NCBI RefSeq assembly: GCF_026339735.1
Contig: NZ_JAPEQG010000002.1
Location: 620,001 to 684,000 of the forward strand
DNA: 64,000 nt
Reading direction: 5' to 3'
Source: Streptomyces sp. NBC_01669
GTDB taxonomy: Bacteria > Actinomycetota > Actinomycetes > Streptomycetales > Streptomycetaceae
Shown here: piece after piece, positions 17,521 to 26,345 of the stretch
How positions within the stretch are numbered: position 1 is the stretch's first letter
Layout of the letters: each line of letters starts with the position of its first letter
Notes under the pieces: model-generated
The model's database searches: none
The model's input: only the letters and a program-made list of their open reading frames with translations
What the model was told of the DNA's origin: nothing
Translations under genes and position numbers: made by a program

Positions 17521-18950
17521 CCGGGCAGCCGGTCGGCGGGGTCGCGGTGAAGGCGTTCCCGGTGGCGCGTTCCGAGGCGCGGCTGCTGGTCCCCGCCCTG
17601 ATGTTCATCGCTCTGGTCGTGGCGGCGGTCGCCAGCCTCGGGACGCCGCTCATCACCAGCGTGGCGACCTCGTTCCACGTCTCGCTCGGCAGCGCGCAGT
17701 GGACGCTGACCGTCGCGCTGCTCAGCGGCGCCGTCGCCACGCCGGTCCTGGGCCGGCTCGGAGCCGGCCGGCACCGGCGGGCCACGATCCTCGCCACGCT
17801 GGCGGTCGTCGTCGCCGGCAGCGCGCTCACCGTACTGCCGCTGCCGTTCGCGTGGCTGCTGGCCGGCAGGGCGGCCCAGGGCGTCGGGCTCGGGCTGACG
17901 GCGCTGATGATGGGCGTGGCCCGGGACCACCTCCCCGAGGAGCGCAGCGCGGCCGTGATCGCCCTGATCTCGGTGGTCTCGATCATCGGGGCCGGCGTCG
18001 GCTACCCGCTGGCCGCACTGCTCGCCGAGCTCGGCGGGGTACGGGCCGCCTACGGCCTCGGCCTGGTCGTCACCGCCGCCGCCCTCCTGACCGCGTGGCG
18101 CTCCATGCCCGAAGCCCCCGAAGGCCGCTCCGCCCACGTGGACGTGGCAGGCGCGGTCGTCCTGGCCGCTGCGCTGCTCCTGGTGCTGTTCCTCGCCGGC
18201 GAACGGAATCTGTGGAGCCGGCACCTCGCCGTGGCGGCGGGCCTCGCCGTCGTCGCGGTGGTGCTGCTCTGCGTCTGGGCCGTCATCGAGCTGCGCAGCA
18301 CGACGCCCCTGGTCGATGTGCGGGCGGTGCGGCACCCGGCGGTCGCCGGGGCGAACCTCGCCATGTTCGTCGGCGGGATCGGCATGTACCTCCTGCTCAC
18401 GCTCATCACCCGGTACGCGCAGACGCCGCACGGCGCCGGCTACGGCTTCGGGCTGACGACCTTCGTCGCCGGGCTGGTCCTCATCCCGTTCTCGGTGCTG
18501 GGGTTCGTCGCCGGCAAGCTCACGCCGCGGGTCCGGACGCGGATCGCCGACCCCCTGCTCCTGGCCGGCAGCGCCGTCGTGGTCGGCGGCGGGTTCGCCC
18601 TGTTCGCGGCGGCCCGGTCGGACCTGGCCGAACTGTTCGCGGCGATGGGCGTGCTCGGCTTCGGCGTCGGCGGCTTCTCGGCCGCGATGCCCGGCGTCAT
18701 CCTGGCCGTCACCCCCAAGAGCGAGACGTCGAGCGCCATGAGCTTCAACTACGTCGTCCGCAGCGTCGGGTACTCCCTGGGCAGCGCCATCGGCGGCCTG
18801 ATCCTCGCCGCGGGCACCGGCCCCGGCCACCTCTTCCCCGACGACAGCGCCTACACCACCGCGGCGCTGGTCGGCATCGGCGCCATGGCGATCACGACGC
18901 TGACAAGCCTCGCTCTCGCCCGCCGACGCTCGTCCGAGACCAACCCGTAA
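17517..18950 (+). CDS. MFS transporter (drug-efflux type)
   Basis: 477 residues from GTG 17517 with about 12-14 hydrophobic helices. Early helix-1 segment LVPALMFIALVVAAVASL, then TSFHVSLGSAQWTLTVALLSGAV and GRLGAGRHRRATI (motif A-like loop between TM2 and TM3), and the GVGLGLTALMMG region. Proton-driven export of a small hydrophobic compound is the usual role in this subfamily. Paired with a MarR repressor and followed by a DUF1330 gene 33 bp downstream. The cassette lies between direct repeats of a Tn3 end. Confidence 0.85.
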   Translation: MTGQPVGGVAVKAFPVARSEARLLVPALMFIALVVAAVASLGTPLITSVATSFHVSLGSAQWTLTVALLSGAVATPVLGRLGAGRHRRATILATLAVVVAGSALTVLPLPFAWLLAGRAAQGVGLGLTALMMGVARDHLPEERSAAVIALISVVSIIGAGVGYPLAALLAELGGVRAAYGLGLVVTAAALLTAWRSMPEAPEGRSAHVDVAGAVVLAAALLLVLFLAGERNLWSRHLAVAAGLAVVAVVLLCVWAVIELRSTTPLVDVRAVRHPAVAGANLAMFVGGIGMYLLLTLITRYAQTPHGAGYGFGLTTFVAGLVLIPFSVLGFVAGKLTPRVRTRIADPLLLAGSAVVVGGGFALFAAARSDLAELFAAMGVLGFGVGGFSAAMPGVILAVTPKSETSSAMSFNYVVRSVGYSLGSAIGGLILAAGTGPGHLFPDDSAYTTAALVGIGAMAITTLTSLALARRRSSETNP

Positions 18951-18983
18951 GTCAGATGCACTCATCCCAACACTGGAGGTTCC

Positions 18984-19277
18984 ATGCCCAAGGGCTACTG
19001 GGTCAGCGCCTACCGCACCATTTCAGACCCTGAGAAGCTGGCTGCTTACAACAAGCTGGCCGGTCCGGCCGTCGAGGCCGGGGGCGGTCGGATCCTCGCC
19101 CGTGGCAGTCGGGTCGTGGCGCATGACGCCGGAATCGCCGAGCGCACCGTCCTGATCGAGTTCGACAGCTTCGAGCAGGCCGTCGCGGCGCACGAGAGTG
19201 CGGCCTACCAGGAGGCGCTGGTCGCCCTCTCCGACGGCGTCGAGCGCGACTTCCGCATCGTCGAAGGCATCGACTGA
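18984..19277 (+). CDS. DUF1330 domain protein
   Basis: 97 residues, ferredoxin-like dimeric alpha/beta-barrel family: begins KGYWVSAYRTISDPEKLAAY and ends in a strand-helix with FDSFEQAVAAHESAAYQEAL, the DUF1330 signature. ATG 18984 follows a good TGGAGG site. Probably co-transcribed with the MFS gene. Biochemical role unknown; relatives resemble EthD/antibiotic monooxygenase folds. Confidence 0.85.
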   Translation: MPKGYWVSAYRTISDPEKLAAYNKLAGPAVEAGGGRILARGSRVVAHDAGIAERTVLIEFDSFEQAVAAHESAAYQEALVALSDGVERDFRIVEGID

Positions 19278-19304
19278 CCGAGGTCCAGTCGGATCTTCAC
19301 TGAA

Positions 19305-19552
19305 GCAGCAGGATTCTGGGGTATACCGGCCCGCTCCCGTGAAGGGCGTCACCAGCTAGTTCCCTCACGGCTCAGGCAGCCTGGCCGAGACCGGCGGCGG
19401 TCAGGTCCTGCTCGCGCAGCGGGGTGAAGTCGACGTCGAGTTTCGGGTCGTACGCCTCGGGCTGGATGCCGAGTTCGTGAGTGCTGTACTCGCCGAACCG
19501 GTTGATGTGTTCGGTCAGGTACGGCGAGATGTGCGCCAGGTCTTCCGGGTCG
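19305..19552 (-). repeat. Direct-repeat copy B of the Tn3-family 3' end
   Basis: Second copy of the 248-bp repeat (see 14603-14850), same orientation. Here the transposase reading continues past 19552, so this is the more complete copy. Confidence 0.85.
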
Positions 19553-20225
19553 ATCTCCCATCCCTCTTCCAGCAGCTGGCGGACGATCTCCGCGATGTCC
19601 AGGGCATTGTGGAAGATCACCGCGTTCGTGAGCAGGGCGTTGAACTTCATCGCCTTTTCCTGCTCGATGGGGTCGTTGTCGGCAATGACACCGCGGTTGC
19701 CGAAGCCAATCCACTGGGAGAACCGGTTGAACGACTCGACCTTGTTGGCCGCCGCGGTCACCCGTCGGCGAAGCGGCGCATCCGAGAGGTAGCGCAGGAG
19801 CTGGACGGTGCGGATCACGCGGCCGACCTCGCGGAAGGCGGCGTAGGTGGCGTTCTTCCTCGACCCCGAGCGCAGGCGCTTGAGCAGTGTGGAGGAGGAG
19901 ATGGTGCCCTCGCGTACGGAGACGGCCACCCGCATCAGGTGACGGAACTGGGACTCGATCAGGTCGAAGTCAATGACGTGCTTGCCCGGCTCGCCGAACA
20001 GGGCGTCGATGTGCACGTACTCGCTCTGCTTGGAAGGCCGGTAGAAGGTCAGTTCCTTCCAGTTCCTGATCCTGGGCATCAAGTCGAAGCCCAGCAGGTG
20101 GGCGAGCGCAAAGACAGGGAAGCTCTGGCCCTGCGTATCCGCGTGCACCGTGGTCGGCTGCACCTCGCTGGTGGCGCAGCCCTTCGGCGGTTTTGCCCGC
20201 TTCGACCTCGCACTGGCCCACTTTG
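19372..20225 (-). pseudogene. tnpA: Tn3-family transposase (TnpA), C-terminal ~280 residues
   Basis: Leftward reading from ~20225 to the stop at 19372 gives the Tn3 DDE C-terminal domain: TTVHADTQGQSFPVFALAHL, MPRIRNWKEL, EYVHIDALFG, WIGFGNRGVIADNDPIEQEKAMKFNALL and the closing segment shared with the repeat. Full TnpA is ~1000 residues, so over two thirds is missing; the break is near 20165-20225 against unrelated DNA. No resolvase or second inverted repeat was found. Confidence 0.85.
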
Positions 20226-20308
20226 CGGACCGGTTACCGCTCCACAAAAGCGCAATCGTAGGAAGTGCCGCCCTGGTCAGATGCGCATGCGTTGGTGACG
20301 ATGCTGGG

Positions 20309-21127
20309 ATGGATTATGAGATTGAGGCAAGTCGGAGCATCGTCTCAGCCTGGAGTGTGGCGCGGCTGCCGTTCGAGCCCAGGGGATGGCAGCGTAGGTT
20401 CCGGGGCGAACTGCGACTGGCGCTGCGGGCGCTTGAGCCGGAGGGTGGGCACGGGCTGATAGCTGAGTACGACGCCCCGGACGACGCGTTCGTCGATGTG
20501 GAAAACGTTCTGCTGTACAACGTCGGAGCTGGGGCCTATGGGCATCTGCTCGGCCCGGGGCTGGTCTGCCGCCGCGGCAGCAGCACCGACGGTCGGCACC
20601 ATCTGCGCTACGCCCTCGCCTCGGCCATACCTGATCCCGACCCAGGAGCCACCTGCGTGATCGGTGATCTCGCTGCCGACCTTGGCGACGTGCTCCCGCG
20701 GACGCCAGGGGAATGGTGGATGCGACTGCGCCCGAGCACAACGATACGAACCGGAAGGCCTGCGGCCGAGCGAGTGGCAGACTCATTCGTGCTGGACCTG
20801 TCCTTGACGGGTCCTGACCTTCCCGGTCGGCGCTCGGCAGGGATCGTCAAGGCCCTACTCGACGGCGTGGTCAGCTGCTTCCACGCCCACGACGCCAGCG
20901 CGCCCGACGTGCTCCTTCCACGATTGGCAAGCCTCGCCCTTCCCAACCACGCATGGGATCTCGTCTGTGAGCCATCCACTGCAGTCCTCGGAGTGCGGCC
21001 TCTGGTCCGCCCACACGGCAGAGGCATCGCGTGGAACCCGGCAGACGAACGCTGTTACGCCTTCCGCGTCGCCTTCACCTATGGCACCCGGTGGAAAGTG
21101 CACGCCCAACTCCGCGTCCACGCATAA
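20309..21127 (+). CDS. Hypothetical protein
   Basis: 272 residues from ATG 20309. Not recognised. Visible features: RRFRGELRLALRALE, an acidic strand VDVENVLLYNVG, a WWMRLRPSTTI segment, GIVKALLDGVVSCFHAHD, and a C-terminal RCYAFRVAFTYGTRWKVHAQLRVHA. Mixed alpha/beta, no signal or membrane helix. Codon use is normal for the window. It resembles uncharacterised DNA-metabolism-type proteins only in overall style. It directly abuts a Tn3 remnant, so the upstream context is disturbed. Confidence 0.6.
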   Translation: MDYEIEASRSIVSAWSVARLPFEPRGWQRRFRGELRLALRALEPEGGHGLIAEYDAPDDAFVDVENVLLYNVGAGAYGHLLGPGLVCRRGSSTDGRHHLRYALASAIPDPDPGATCVIGDLAADLGDVLPRTPGEWWMRLRPSTTIRTGRPAAERVADSFVLDLSLTGPDLPGRRSAGIVKALLDGVVSCFHAHDASAPDVLLPRLASLALPNHAWDLVCEPSTAVLGVRPLVRPHGRGIAWNPADERCYAFRVAFTYGTRWKVHAQLRVHA

Positions 21128-21268
21128 CCGGGCGGCGAATAGGAGCCTTGACCTCAATTCACCTGCGGTCGTGAATGCGTGATGAGTTGTTGGTCGTCCT
21201 GTTTGTTCTGACGGGTGCTCCTTACGGTGTTGTGTACGACAGCGGTTTCGGCTGGTCGGGAACGTGAG

Positions 21269-21323
21269 GAGAGCCGTACGGGTTGGGATGGTTGTGAAGC
21301 GATCCTTGGCCCGTACGGCTCTC
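21269..21323 (+). promoter_or_regulatory. 14-bp inverted repeat enclosing the IS5 transposase start
   Basis: GAGAGCCGTACGGG at 21269-21282 is perfectly complementary to 21310-21323, placing the ATG at 21288 inside a 27-base loop. Read-through mRNA would fold here. It may limit translation of the transposase, or be part of the IS end. Confidence 0.5.
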
Positions 21324-22217
21324 TCGCATCGTATCTGCACGGGCATCTCGAGGCGTCGACTCGGGGCGCTCATCGCCGAGTTGGCCTGCCCGTGGATGGC
21401 GCGGGAAGAGTCCCGGCTGGGCGAACGCCGAGGCCATGAGCGTCTGCGCGCCGAGGGTGGCGGACCCAGCCATCAACTGGTCTTCACCGACCGGGTGATC
21501 GCGACCCTGGTGATCCTGCGGTTCCAGCTTCCGCACGCCGCCCTCGCCGTCTTCTACGGCGTGGACCGCTCCACCGTCACGCGGGCCGTCCATGAGATCC
21601 GTCCGCTCCTGGCGGCGCGGGGCTTCGCGGTCCCCGGCGAGGCGGGACTGCGTCTGCACACGCTGGCCGATGTCTTCGCCTACGCCACCGCGAAGGGTGT
21701 TGAGCTGCGCCTGGACGGCACCGAGGTACGGGTGCGGCGTCCGAAGGCGGGCCGTCCCGGGCGGCGTGCGTTCGTGTCCGGCAAGATGCGGCAGAACACC
21801 AAGAAGGCCACCGTCATCACCGACGGACAGGGCCGCACTCTGTGGACCGGCGCGGTCCGGCCTGGCCGTATGCATGATCAGACGGCGGTCAAGACCGAGG
21901 GGATCGAGGCCCTCTTCGAGCAATACCCGCAGGTCAAGGCCAAGGTGGATGCCGGATACCGGGGCCTGGCCAAACGGTTTCCCGACCAGATCCAGGCGCC
22001 GCCGAAGAAGCCCGCCAAGGACGCGTCGGCCGAGGAGGTCACCGCCTGGCAGGAGGCCCGCAAGAAGCAATCCTCGGAGCGGATATGCGTCGAGCACGCC
22101 AACGCCGAGCACAAGCAGTGGAGGCCCCTCCAGCGGCACCTCGGCCGCCGCGAGTACTACACCGAGACCCATCTGGCCATCGCCGGCCTCGTCTCCGACC
22201 GCACCGCAGAGCGGTAA
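21288..22217 (+). CDS. IS5-family transposase (DDE_Tnp_4 type)
   Basis: 309 residues. N-terminal HTH (VFTDRVIATLVILRF, FYGVDRSTVTRAVHEIRPLL) and a DDE superfamily endonuclease core: ELRLDGTEVRVRRP (D), KKATVITDGQGRTLW, MHDQTAVKTEGI, VDAGYRGL (D) and a late ERICVEHANAEHKQWRPL (E). Looks full length. No terminal repeats could be confidently placed. First member of the nested block reaching to 30.9 kb. Confidence 0.8.
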   Translation: MVVKRSLARTALSHRICTGISRRRLGALIAELACPWMAREESRLGERRGHERLRAEGGGPSHQLVFTDRVIATLVILRFQLPHAALAVFYGVDRSTVTRAVHEIRPLLAARGFAVPGEAGLRLHTLADVFAYATAKGVELRLDGTEVRVRRPKAGRPGRRAFVSGKMRQNTKKATVITDGQGRTLWTGAVRPGRMHDQTAVKTEGIEALFEQYPQVKAKVDAGYRGLAKRFPDQIQAPPKKPAKDASAEEVTAWQEARKKQSSERICVEHANAEHKQWRPLQRHLGRREYYTETHLAIAGLVSDRTAER

Positions 22218-22409
22218 TCACCCATCAGCCAACCCGCCAGGCCAGCACGCCCCAACCTCAGCCCGGATCCACCGGCTCACTTCGCGGGTGATCATTTCTG
22301 GTGGTCCGGGTCGGTGTGTCCGGCTGCGGGCATGAGGTGGCCGCTGGTCTGCCCAGCATTTCCACGGGTCCACAGCTCTCGGGCCCTCGCGGGCGGGTCG
22401 GATGGCGGC

Positions 22410-23822
22410 TCAGGCAGCCGATGGTGGGGCGTGCACGGTCCTGAACAGGGCCTCGAAGGCGTCCTGGTAGGGCCAGCGTTCGGGCAGGTGGAGGGTGAGG
22501 TGTCGAGCCGAACGGGCCAGCCGGGCGGGCACGTTGATCAGACGGTCGCGGATGGTCGCGCAGGTGGCCTTGGCGTGGAAGGTGCCGGCGAGGGTTCCGC
22601 AGGCGCGGGTGAGGTTGAAGGCCAACGCGGCCAGCGCCAGCCAGGCGGAGTTCGCCTGGAAGCTCCCCGAGGGGGCGTGCGCGAAGGGGCCGTTCTTCAA
22701 CTCCGCGATCACCTGTTCCACGATCGCGTGCCGCCGGTGGTCGGCCTCGGCGTCCACCAGCGGCAGGCGGGTGTCGGTGAACGCGGCGTGGTAGCGCCAG
22801 GCCGTGAACAGCTCGCCCTGCCCCTCGGGCACCGCCGCCGGGTTCAGGCGCTTGACGCGGCGCACGATCAACCGTGCGGTGACCTGCTGCTTCTTCGGCT
22901 TGGAGGCGAACGCGGTGTACTCGACCTCGGCGATCTCGGCGTCGGATATCCAGCGTTCCTCCTCGCTGTCCCACACTGCCTGGGGGTACTTGATCGGCCT
23001 CCAGGCGTCCTCGCCGATCGCTGCGATGGCCGCTTTGATCGAGGCGTTCATTCGCACCGTCACGGAGAACCGGACGTCCAGGGCCCGGCAGGCGGCAATC
23101 ACGTCGGCGGCGTAGTAGGCCGAGTCCGCCCGCACGATCAGCATGCCGGCCACGCCGCAGGCACGGGCGGTGCGGATCGCCTCGGCGGCGAACGAGCCCG
23201 CCCCACGCACGGAGTTCACACCGCCCCGGCGCAGGCGGGTGGCGGCGATGACCGGGGCGGCGAGTGGCGTGGAGAGCGTCGCGATCAGCGCGTTCAGGCC
23301 CTTGACCTTGTTGTATCCGTAGCCGACGCCCTGCTTGGCATAGCCGTGGGTCGGCTTGATGGTGTCGTCCAGATCGAGGTAGGCGACCGTGTCCATGCCG
23401 GGCAGCAGCGGGGTATGTGCGGCCAGGCGTGGCAGGAACCGGCGGAAGACGGCGTGCAGTTGCTTCACGTGCCCGTGGGTGAAGGACCGCAGGAAGCTGC
23501 CCAGCGTGGACGGTGCCCGCACCCCGGTGAACAGGCGCTTCATCGCTCCGTGCCGCAGCCGGTCCATGTCATCGATGCTGTCCGCGCCCGCCGCCATCCC
23601 GGCGATGAGCGCCATCACCTTGGCCGCGGGGAAGGAACCGGTGCCGTTCTTCGAAGCCGGCAGGCGCACCCGCTCGGCGACCAGGCCGGGAAGCCCGCAC
23701 CGCTCGGCCAGGCGCACCAGCGGAGCCAGCCCGCCGTACGCGATCAGATTCGGATCATCGAACCGTGCGGAGTGAACCGCCCCGGGTTTGATGGAGACAT
23801 CGAAGACCCGGAAGGATGCCAA
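22410..23822 (-). CDS. IS1380-family transposase with IS3-derived N-terminus
   Basis: 470 residues read from ATG 23822. From SARFDDPNLIAYGGLAPLV onward it is a typical IS1380 transposase: VAGM-like GMAAGADSIDDMDRLRHGA, PSTLGSFLRSFT, AYLDLDDTIKPTHGY (D), LIVRADSAYYAADVIAA (D), and ITxE-like EQVIAELKNGPFAHAPS (E). The first ~17 residues come from the antisense strand of the neighbouring IS3 left end (starting at 23773), so the native start was removed and replaced. It may still be expressed. Confidence 0.8.
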   Translation of the reverse strand: MASFRVFDVSIKPGAVHSARFDDPNLIAYGGLAPLVRLAERCGLPGLVAERVRLPASKNGTGSFPAAKVMALIAGMAAGADSIDDMDRLRHGAMKRLFTGVRAPSTLGSFLRSFTHGHVKQLHAVFRRFLPRLAAHTPLLPGMDTVAYLDLDDTIKPTHGYAKQGVGYGYNKVKGLNALIATLSTPLAAPVIAATRLRRGGVNSVRGAGSFAAEAIRTARACGVAGMLIVRADSAYYAADVIAACRALDVRFSVTVRMNASIKAAIAAIGEDAWRPIKYPQAVWDSEEERWISDAEIAEVEYTAFASKPKKQQVTARLIVRRVKRLNPAAVPEGQGELFTAWRYHAAFTDTRLPLVDAEADHRRHAIVEQVIAELKNGPFAHAPSGSFQANSAWLALAALAFNLTRACGTLAGTFHAKATCATIRDRLINVPARLARSARHLTLHLPERWPYQDAFEALFRTVHAPPSAA

Positions 23823-23824
23823 TC

Positions 23825-24123
23825 ATGGCTGCTCCCCGTAAGTACCCCGATGAACTGCGCGAGCGTGCGACGCGGTTGGCGATCGAGGCCCGTAAGGACC
23901 CGGCTGGCCGGGCCGGTGCGATCAAGCGCGTCGCCGACCAGCTCGACGTGCATCCCGAAGCCCTGCGTGGCTGGGTCAAGCGGGCTGAGACCGACGAAGG
24001 CATCGTTCCCGGCACTTCCAGCACCGACGCTGCACGGATCGCTGAGCTGGAGCGGGAGGTGAAGGAACTGCGGCGGGCGAACGCGATATTGAAGTCCGCC
24101 TCGGCTTTCTTCGCAGCGGAGCT
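23825..24123 (+). CDS. IS3-family OrfA, exon 1 (interrupted by group II intron)
   Basis: HTH domain (PRKYPDELRERATRLAIEARK, VADQLDVHPEALRGWVKRAE) and leucine-zipper helix ending ILKSASAFFAAEL. At 24124 the reading enters intron sequence. Joining 24123 to 26331 restores codons for E-L-D-R-P-L-R-stop, the standard OrfA ending. Without splicing, a 124-residue protein with an altered tail (stop at 24196) would be made. Start ATG 23825 follows weak ribosome-site sequence. Confidence 0.85.
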
Positions 24124-24341
24124 GTGCGCCACGAGGCGCGATGTTGATCGAGAGGTGGTGAAGGACCACTTCCGTCGGGCCGTCGTAGCGGCCTGATCGA
24201 AGCTTGGGGGCAGCCTGATCCGGGGAACGCCGGTGAGGGTGGCAAGCGGCCCCGACGACGGCGGGACGTGCCGGAACTACCAGACGGTGCGGGCCCGTTC
24301 AGCGAGGTCAGAAGGTGTAGCGAAAGCGAACCAGTGGTTGA

Positions 24342-24348
24342 AGCTCCG
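24342..24348 (+). other. Candidate EBS1 of the group II intron
   Basis: AGCTCCG, fully complementary to the seven bases before the 5' splice site (24117-24123), in the part of the intron expected to fold as domain I. Confidence 0.6.
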
Positions 24349-24758
24349 TAACAGCGAAGCCGGGTCAAATCTGGTGGATATGGGCCGGTGTGCAGTGCGT
24401 GGGATTCCTCTTTGCGGAGGGGTCTCAACTCCGAAGCCGTGTAGCTCTGACGGTGGGGAGGCCACGTCGAATGTCTGCGGCGTAGACGTGGCGATGCTGC
24501 CGGAGTAGAGCTGGGCACCTCCCTGACCGATCGATCACATGGTGAACGTGGGAACCATCCGCGGTCGCCCTCCTACCGGACAGCCAGTCCGGGGGTGGGC
24601 AGGTCCGTTGCCGACTGAGGGCCGTGGGATGGGGCGGAGGCCCCGTAGTAGTCGCGGGCGTGACGACCCGCCGTGGAGGCCGTGAGAGACGGCCGCAGGG
24701 TGAAGGGGGCCAGCAAGTCAGCAGTCGAGGTTACTGGAATGCCGGGAGGTTTTCGCTG

Positions 24759-26195
24759 GTGAATACCGACGAACTGCAGCGCGCCGTATATGTGGCGGAG
24801 CGACGGGTACTGAATATCCAGACCAAGCTGCACCGTTGGGCTCGTGATGATTCTCATCGCAGGTTCGATGATCTTTACAATCTCGTTTCCGATCCTGGTT
24901 TCCTTCTGGTGGCCTGGGATCGGGTGAGGGGCAACAAGGGTGCCCGCACGGCCGGAGTGGACGGGCGCACGGCTCGTTCCGTCGAGGCCGGACAGGGTGT
25001 CGAGGAGTTTCTCGATGAGCTGCGGTCGCAGGTGAAGGGCCGTCGTTTCCGCCCGCTTCCGGTACGGGAACGCATGATCCCCAAGACCGGCGGGAAGTTC
25101 CGTCGTCTGGGGATCGCGACCATTACCGACCGGGTGGTCCAGGCATCCTTGAAACTGGTGTTGGAGCCTATCTTCGAGGCGGACTTCCTCCCGTGTTCCT
25201 ACGGGTTCCGTCCGAATCGCCGGGCCCATGACGCGGTAGCCGAGGTGCGCTATCTCGCTTCGCGACCACGCAATTATGAGTGGATCGTGGAGGGGGACAT
25301 CGCGGCCTGCTTCGACGAAATTTCTCATGCGGCCCTAATGGACCGGGTGCGGCGTCGAGTCGGAGACAAACGCGTCCTGGACCTGGTGAAGGCTTTCCTC
25401 AAGGCAGGCATCCTCGGTGAGGACCGCCTTCTGCGGGAGACCACAGCCGGCACCCCTCAGGGGTCGATCCTCTCGCCCTTGCTCAGCAACGTGGCGCTTT
25501 CCGTCCTGGACGAATACGTCGCCCAGGCACCCGGAGGGCCCGGAGCTGGGAAGGTGGAACGGGCCAGACGGCACCGCCACGGTCTGTCGACCTACCGCCT
25601 GGTGCGGTATGCGGACGACTGGTGCCTCATGGTGTTCGGCTCCCGAGCGGATGCCGAAGTTCTGCGCGAGGAGATGGCAGAGGTCTTGTCCTCGATGGGC
25701 TTGCGCCTGTCTGCGGAGAAGACCCTGATCACCCATATCGAGGAAGGGCTGGATTTTCTCGGGTGGCACCTCCAGCGCCACCGAAAGAGAGGCACCAGCC
25801 AGCACTACGTCTATACCTATCCCGCGAAGAAGGCCGTCCAGGCCGTGAAGCGGAAGGTTAAGACGCTGTGCCGAGAGGTCGAAGTGAACCAGCCGTTGGA
25901 TGACCTGCTGCGTCGACTGAATATGGCGCTGCGGGGCTGGTGTGCTTACTTCCGGCCCGGGGTGTCATCCGTGACCTTCGCCTATCTGAGTCACTACACA
26001 TGGCAGACGGTATGGCGATGGATGCGGCGAAAACACCGCCGGTCCACCTGGAAGGAACTCCGCAACCGCTATTGCGGCGGCGGATGGTGGCCCGCCAGCG
26101 AGAACAGGGAGCTGTTCGACCCCGAGAAGGTAGGCACGACCCGCTACCGCTATCGGGGATCGGTTATCCCGACTCCCTGGCCCATCGCGCAATGA
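24759..26195 (+). CDS. ltrA: Group II intron reverse transcriptase/maturase
   Basis: 478 residues from GTG 24759 behind a GGGAGG site. RT motifs in order: NKGARTAGVDGRTARSV (RT0/1), FRRLGIATITDRVVQ (RT2), FLPCSYGFRPNRRAHDAV (RT2a/3), IEGDI-like VEGDIAACFDEISH, GTPQGSILSPLLSN (RT4), RYADDW with Y284-D287 (RT5), LSAEKT (RT6), DFLGW (RT7). A maturase (X) domain follows with LRGWCAYFRPGVSS. No HNH endonuclease motif is seen, so mobility would be endonuclease-independent. Intact. Confidence 0.92.
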   Translation: MNTDELQRAVYVAERRVLNIQTKLHRWARDDSHRRFDDLYNLVSDPGFLLVAWDRVRGNKGARTAGVDGRTARSVEAGQGVEEFLDELRSQVKGRRFRPLPVRERMIPKTGGKFRRLGIATITDRVVQASLKLVLEPIFEADFLPCSYGFRPNRRAHDAVAEVRYLASRPRNYEWIVEGDIAACFDEISHAALMDRVRRRVGDKRVLDLVKAFLKAGILGEDRLLRETTAGTPQGSILSPLLSNVALSVLDEYVAQAPGGPGAGKVERARRHRHGLSTYRLVRYADDWCLMVFGSRADAEVLREEMAEVLSSMGLRLSAEKTLITHIEEGLDFLGWHLQRHRKRGTSQHYVYTYPAKKAVQAVKRKVKTLCREVEVNQPLDDLLRRLNMALRGWCAYFRPGVSSVTFAYLSHYTWQTVWRWMRRKHRRSTWKELRNRYCGGGWWPASENRELFDPEKVGTTRYRYRGSVIPTPWPIAQ

Positions 26196-26232
26196 GGATG
26201 TCCAACACGCTGATCCATTCGGGGCTTGTGGA

Positions 26233-26266
26233 GAGCCCGGTGCATTGAAAGGTGCCCGCCGGGTTC
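26233..26266 (+). ncRNA. Group II intron domain V
   Basis: 34-nt hairpin starting GAGCCCGGTGC, GAAA tetraloop in the middle, closing with GCCGGGTTC; AGC catalytic-triad position near the 5' side and a two-base bulge on the 3' arm. Located 29 bp after the RT stop and ~64 bp before the 3' splice site, as expected, with domain VI following. Confidence 0.85.
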
Positions 26267-26345
26267 GGGAAGCGGCTCGGGGAAACGATCCGGTCGAAAC
26301 GCCGGAACCGCGCCCCGGGCCGACTTTCACGGACCGTCCACTGCG

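Larger units (their letters stand above)
24124..26330 (+). mobile_element. Group II intron with encoded reverse transcriptase
   Basis: Starts GTGCGCC (GUGYG consensus) at 24124 and ends ...TTTCAC (AY consensus) at 26330. A 34-nt domain V with a GAAA loop is at 26233-26266, and an RT ORF lies in domain IV. IBS1 at 24117-24123 (CGGAGCT) pairs over 7 bp with 24342-24348 (AGCTCCG), a good EBS1 in the domain I region. Removal exactly repairs the IS3 orfA. Length 2207 nt. All core parts are visible, so it may be splicing-competent. Confidence 0.9.

Noticed and set aside
17364..18965. Long leftward frame opposite the MFS gene
   Set aside because: Low-complexity Arg/Gly/Asp shadow of a transporter with clear membrane helices.
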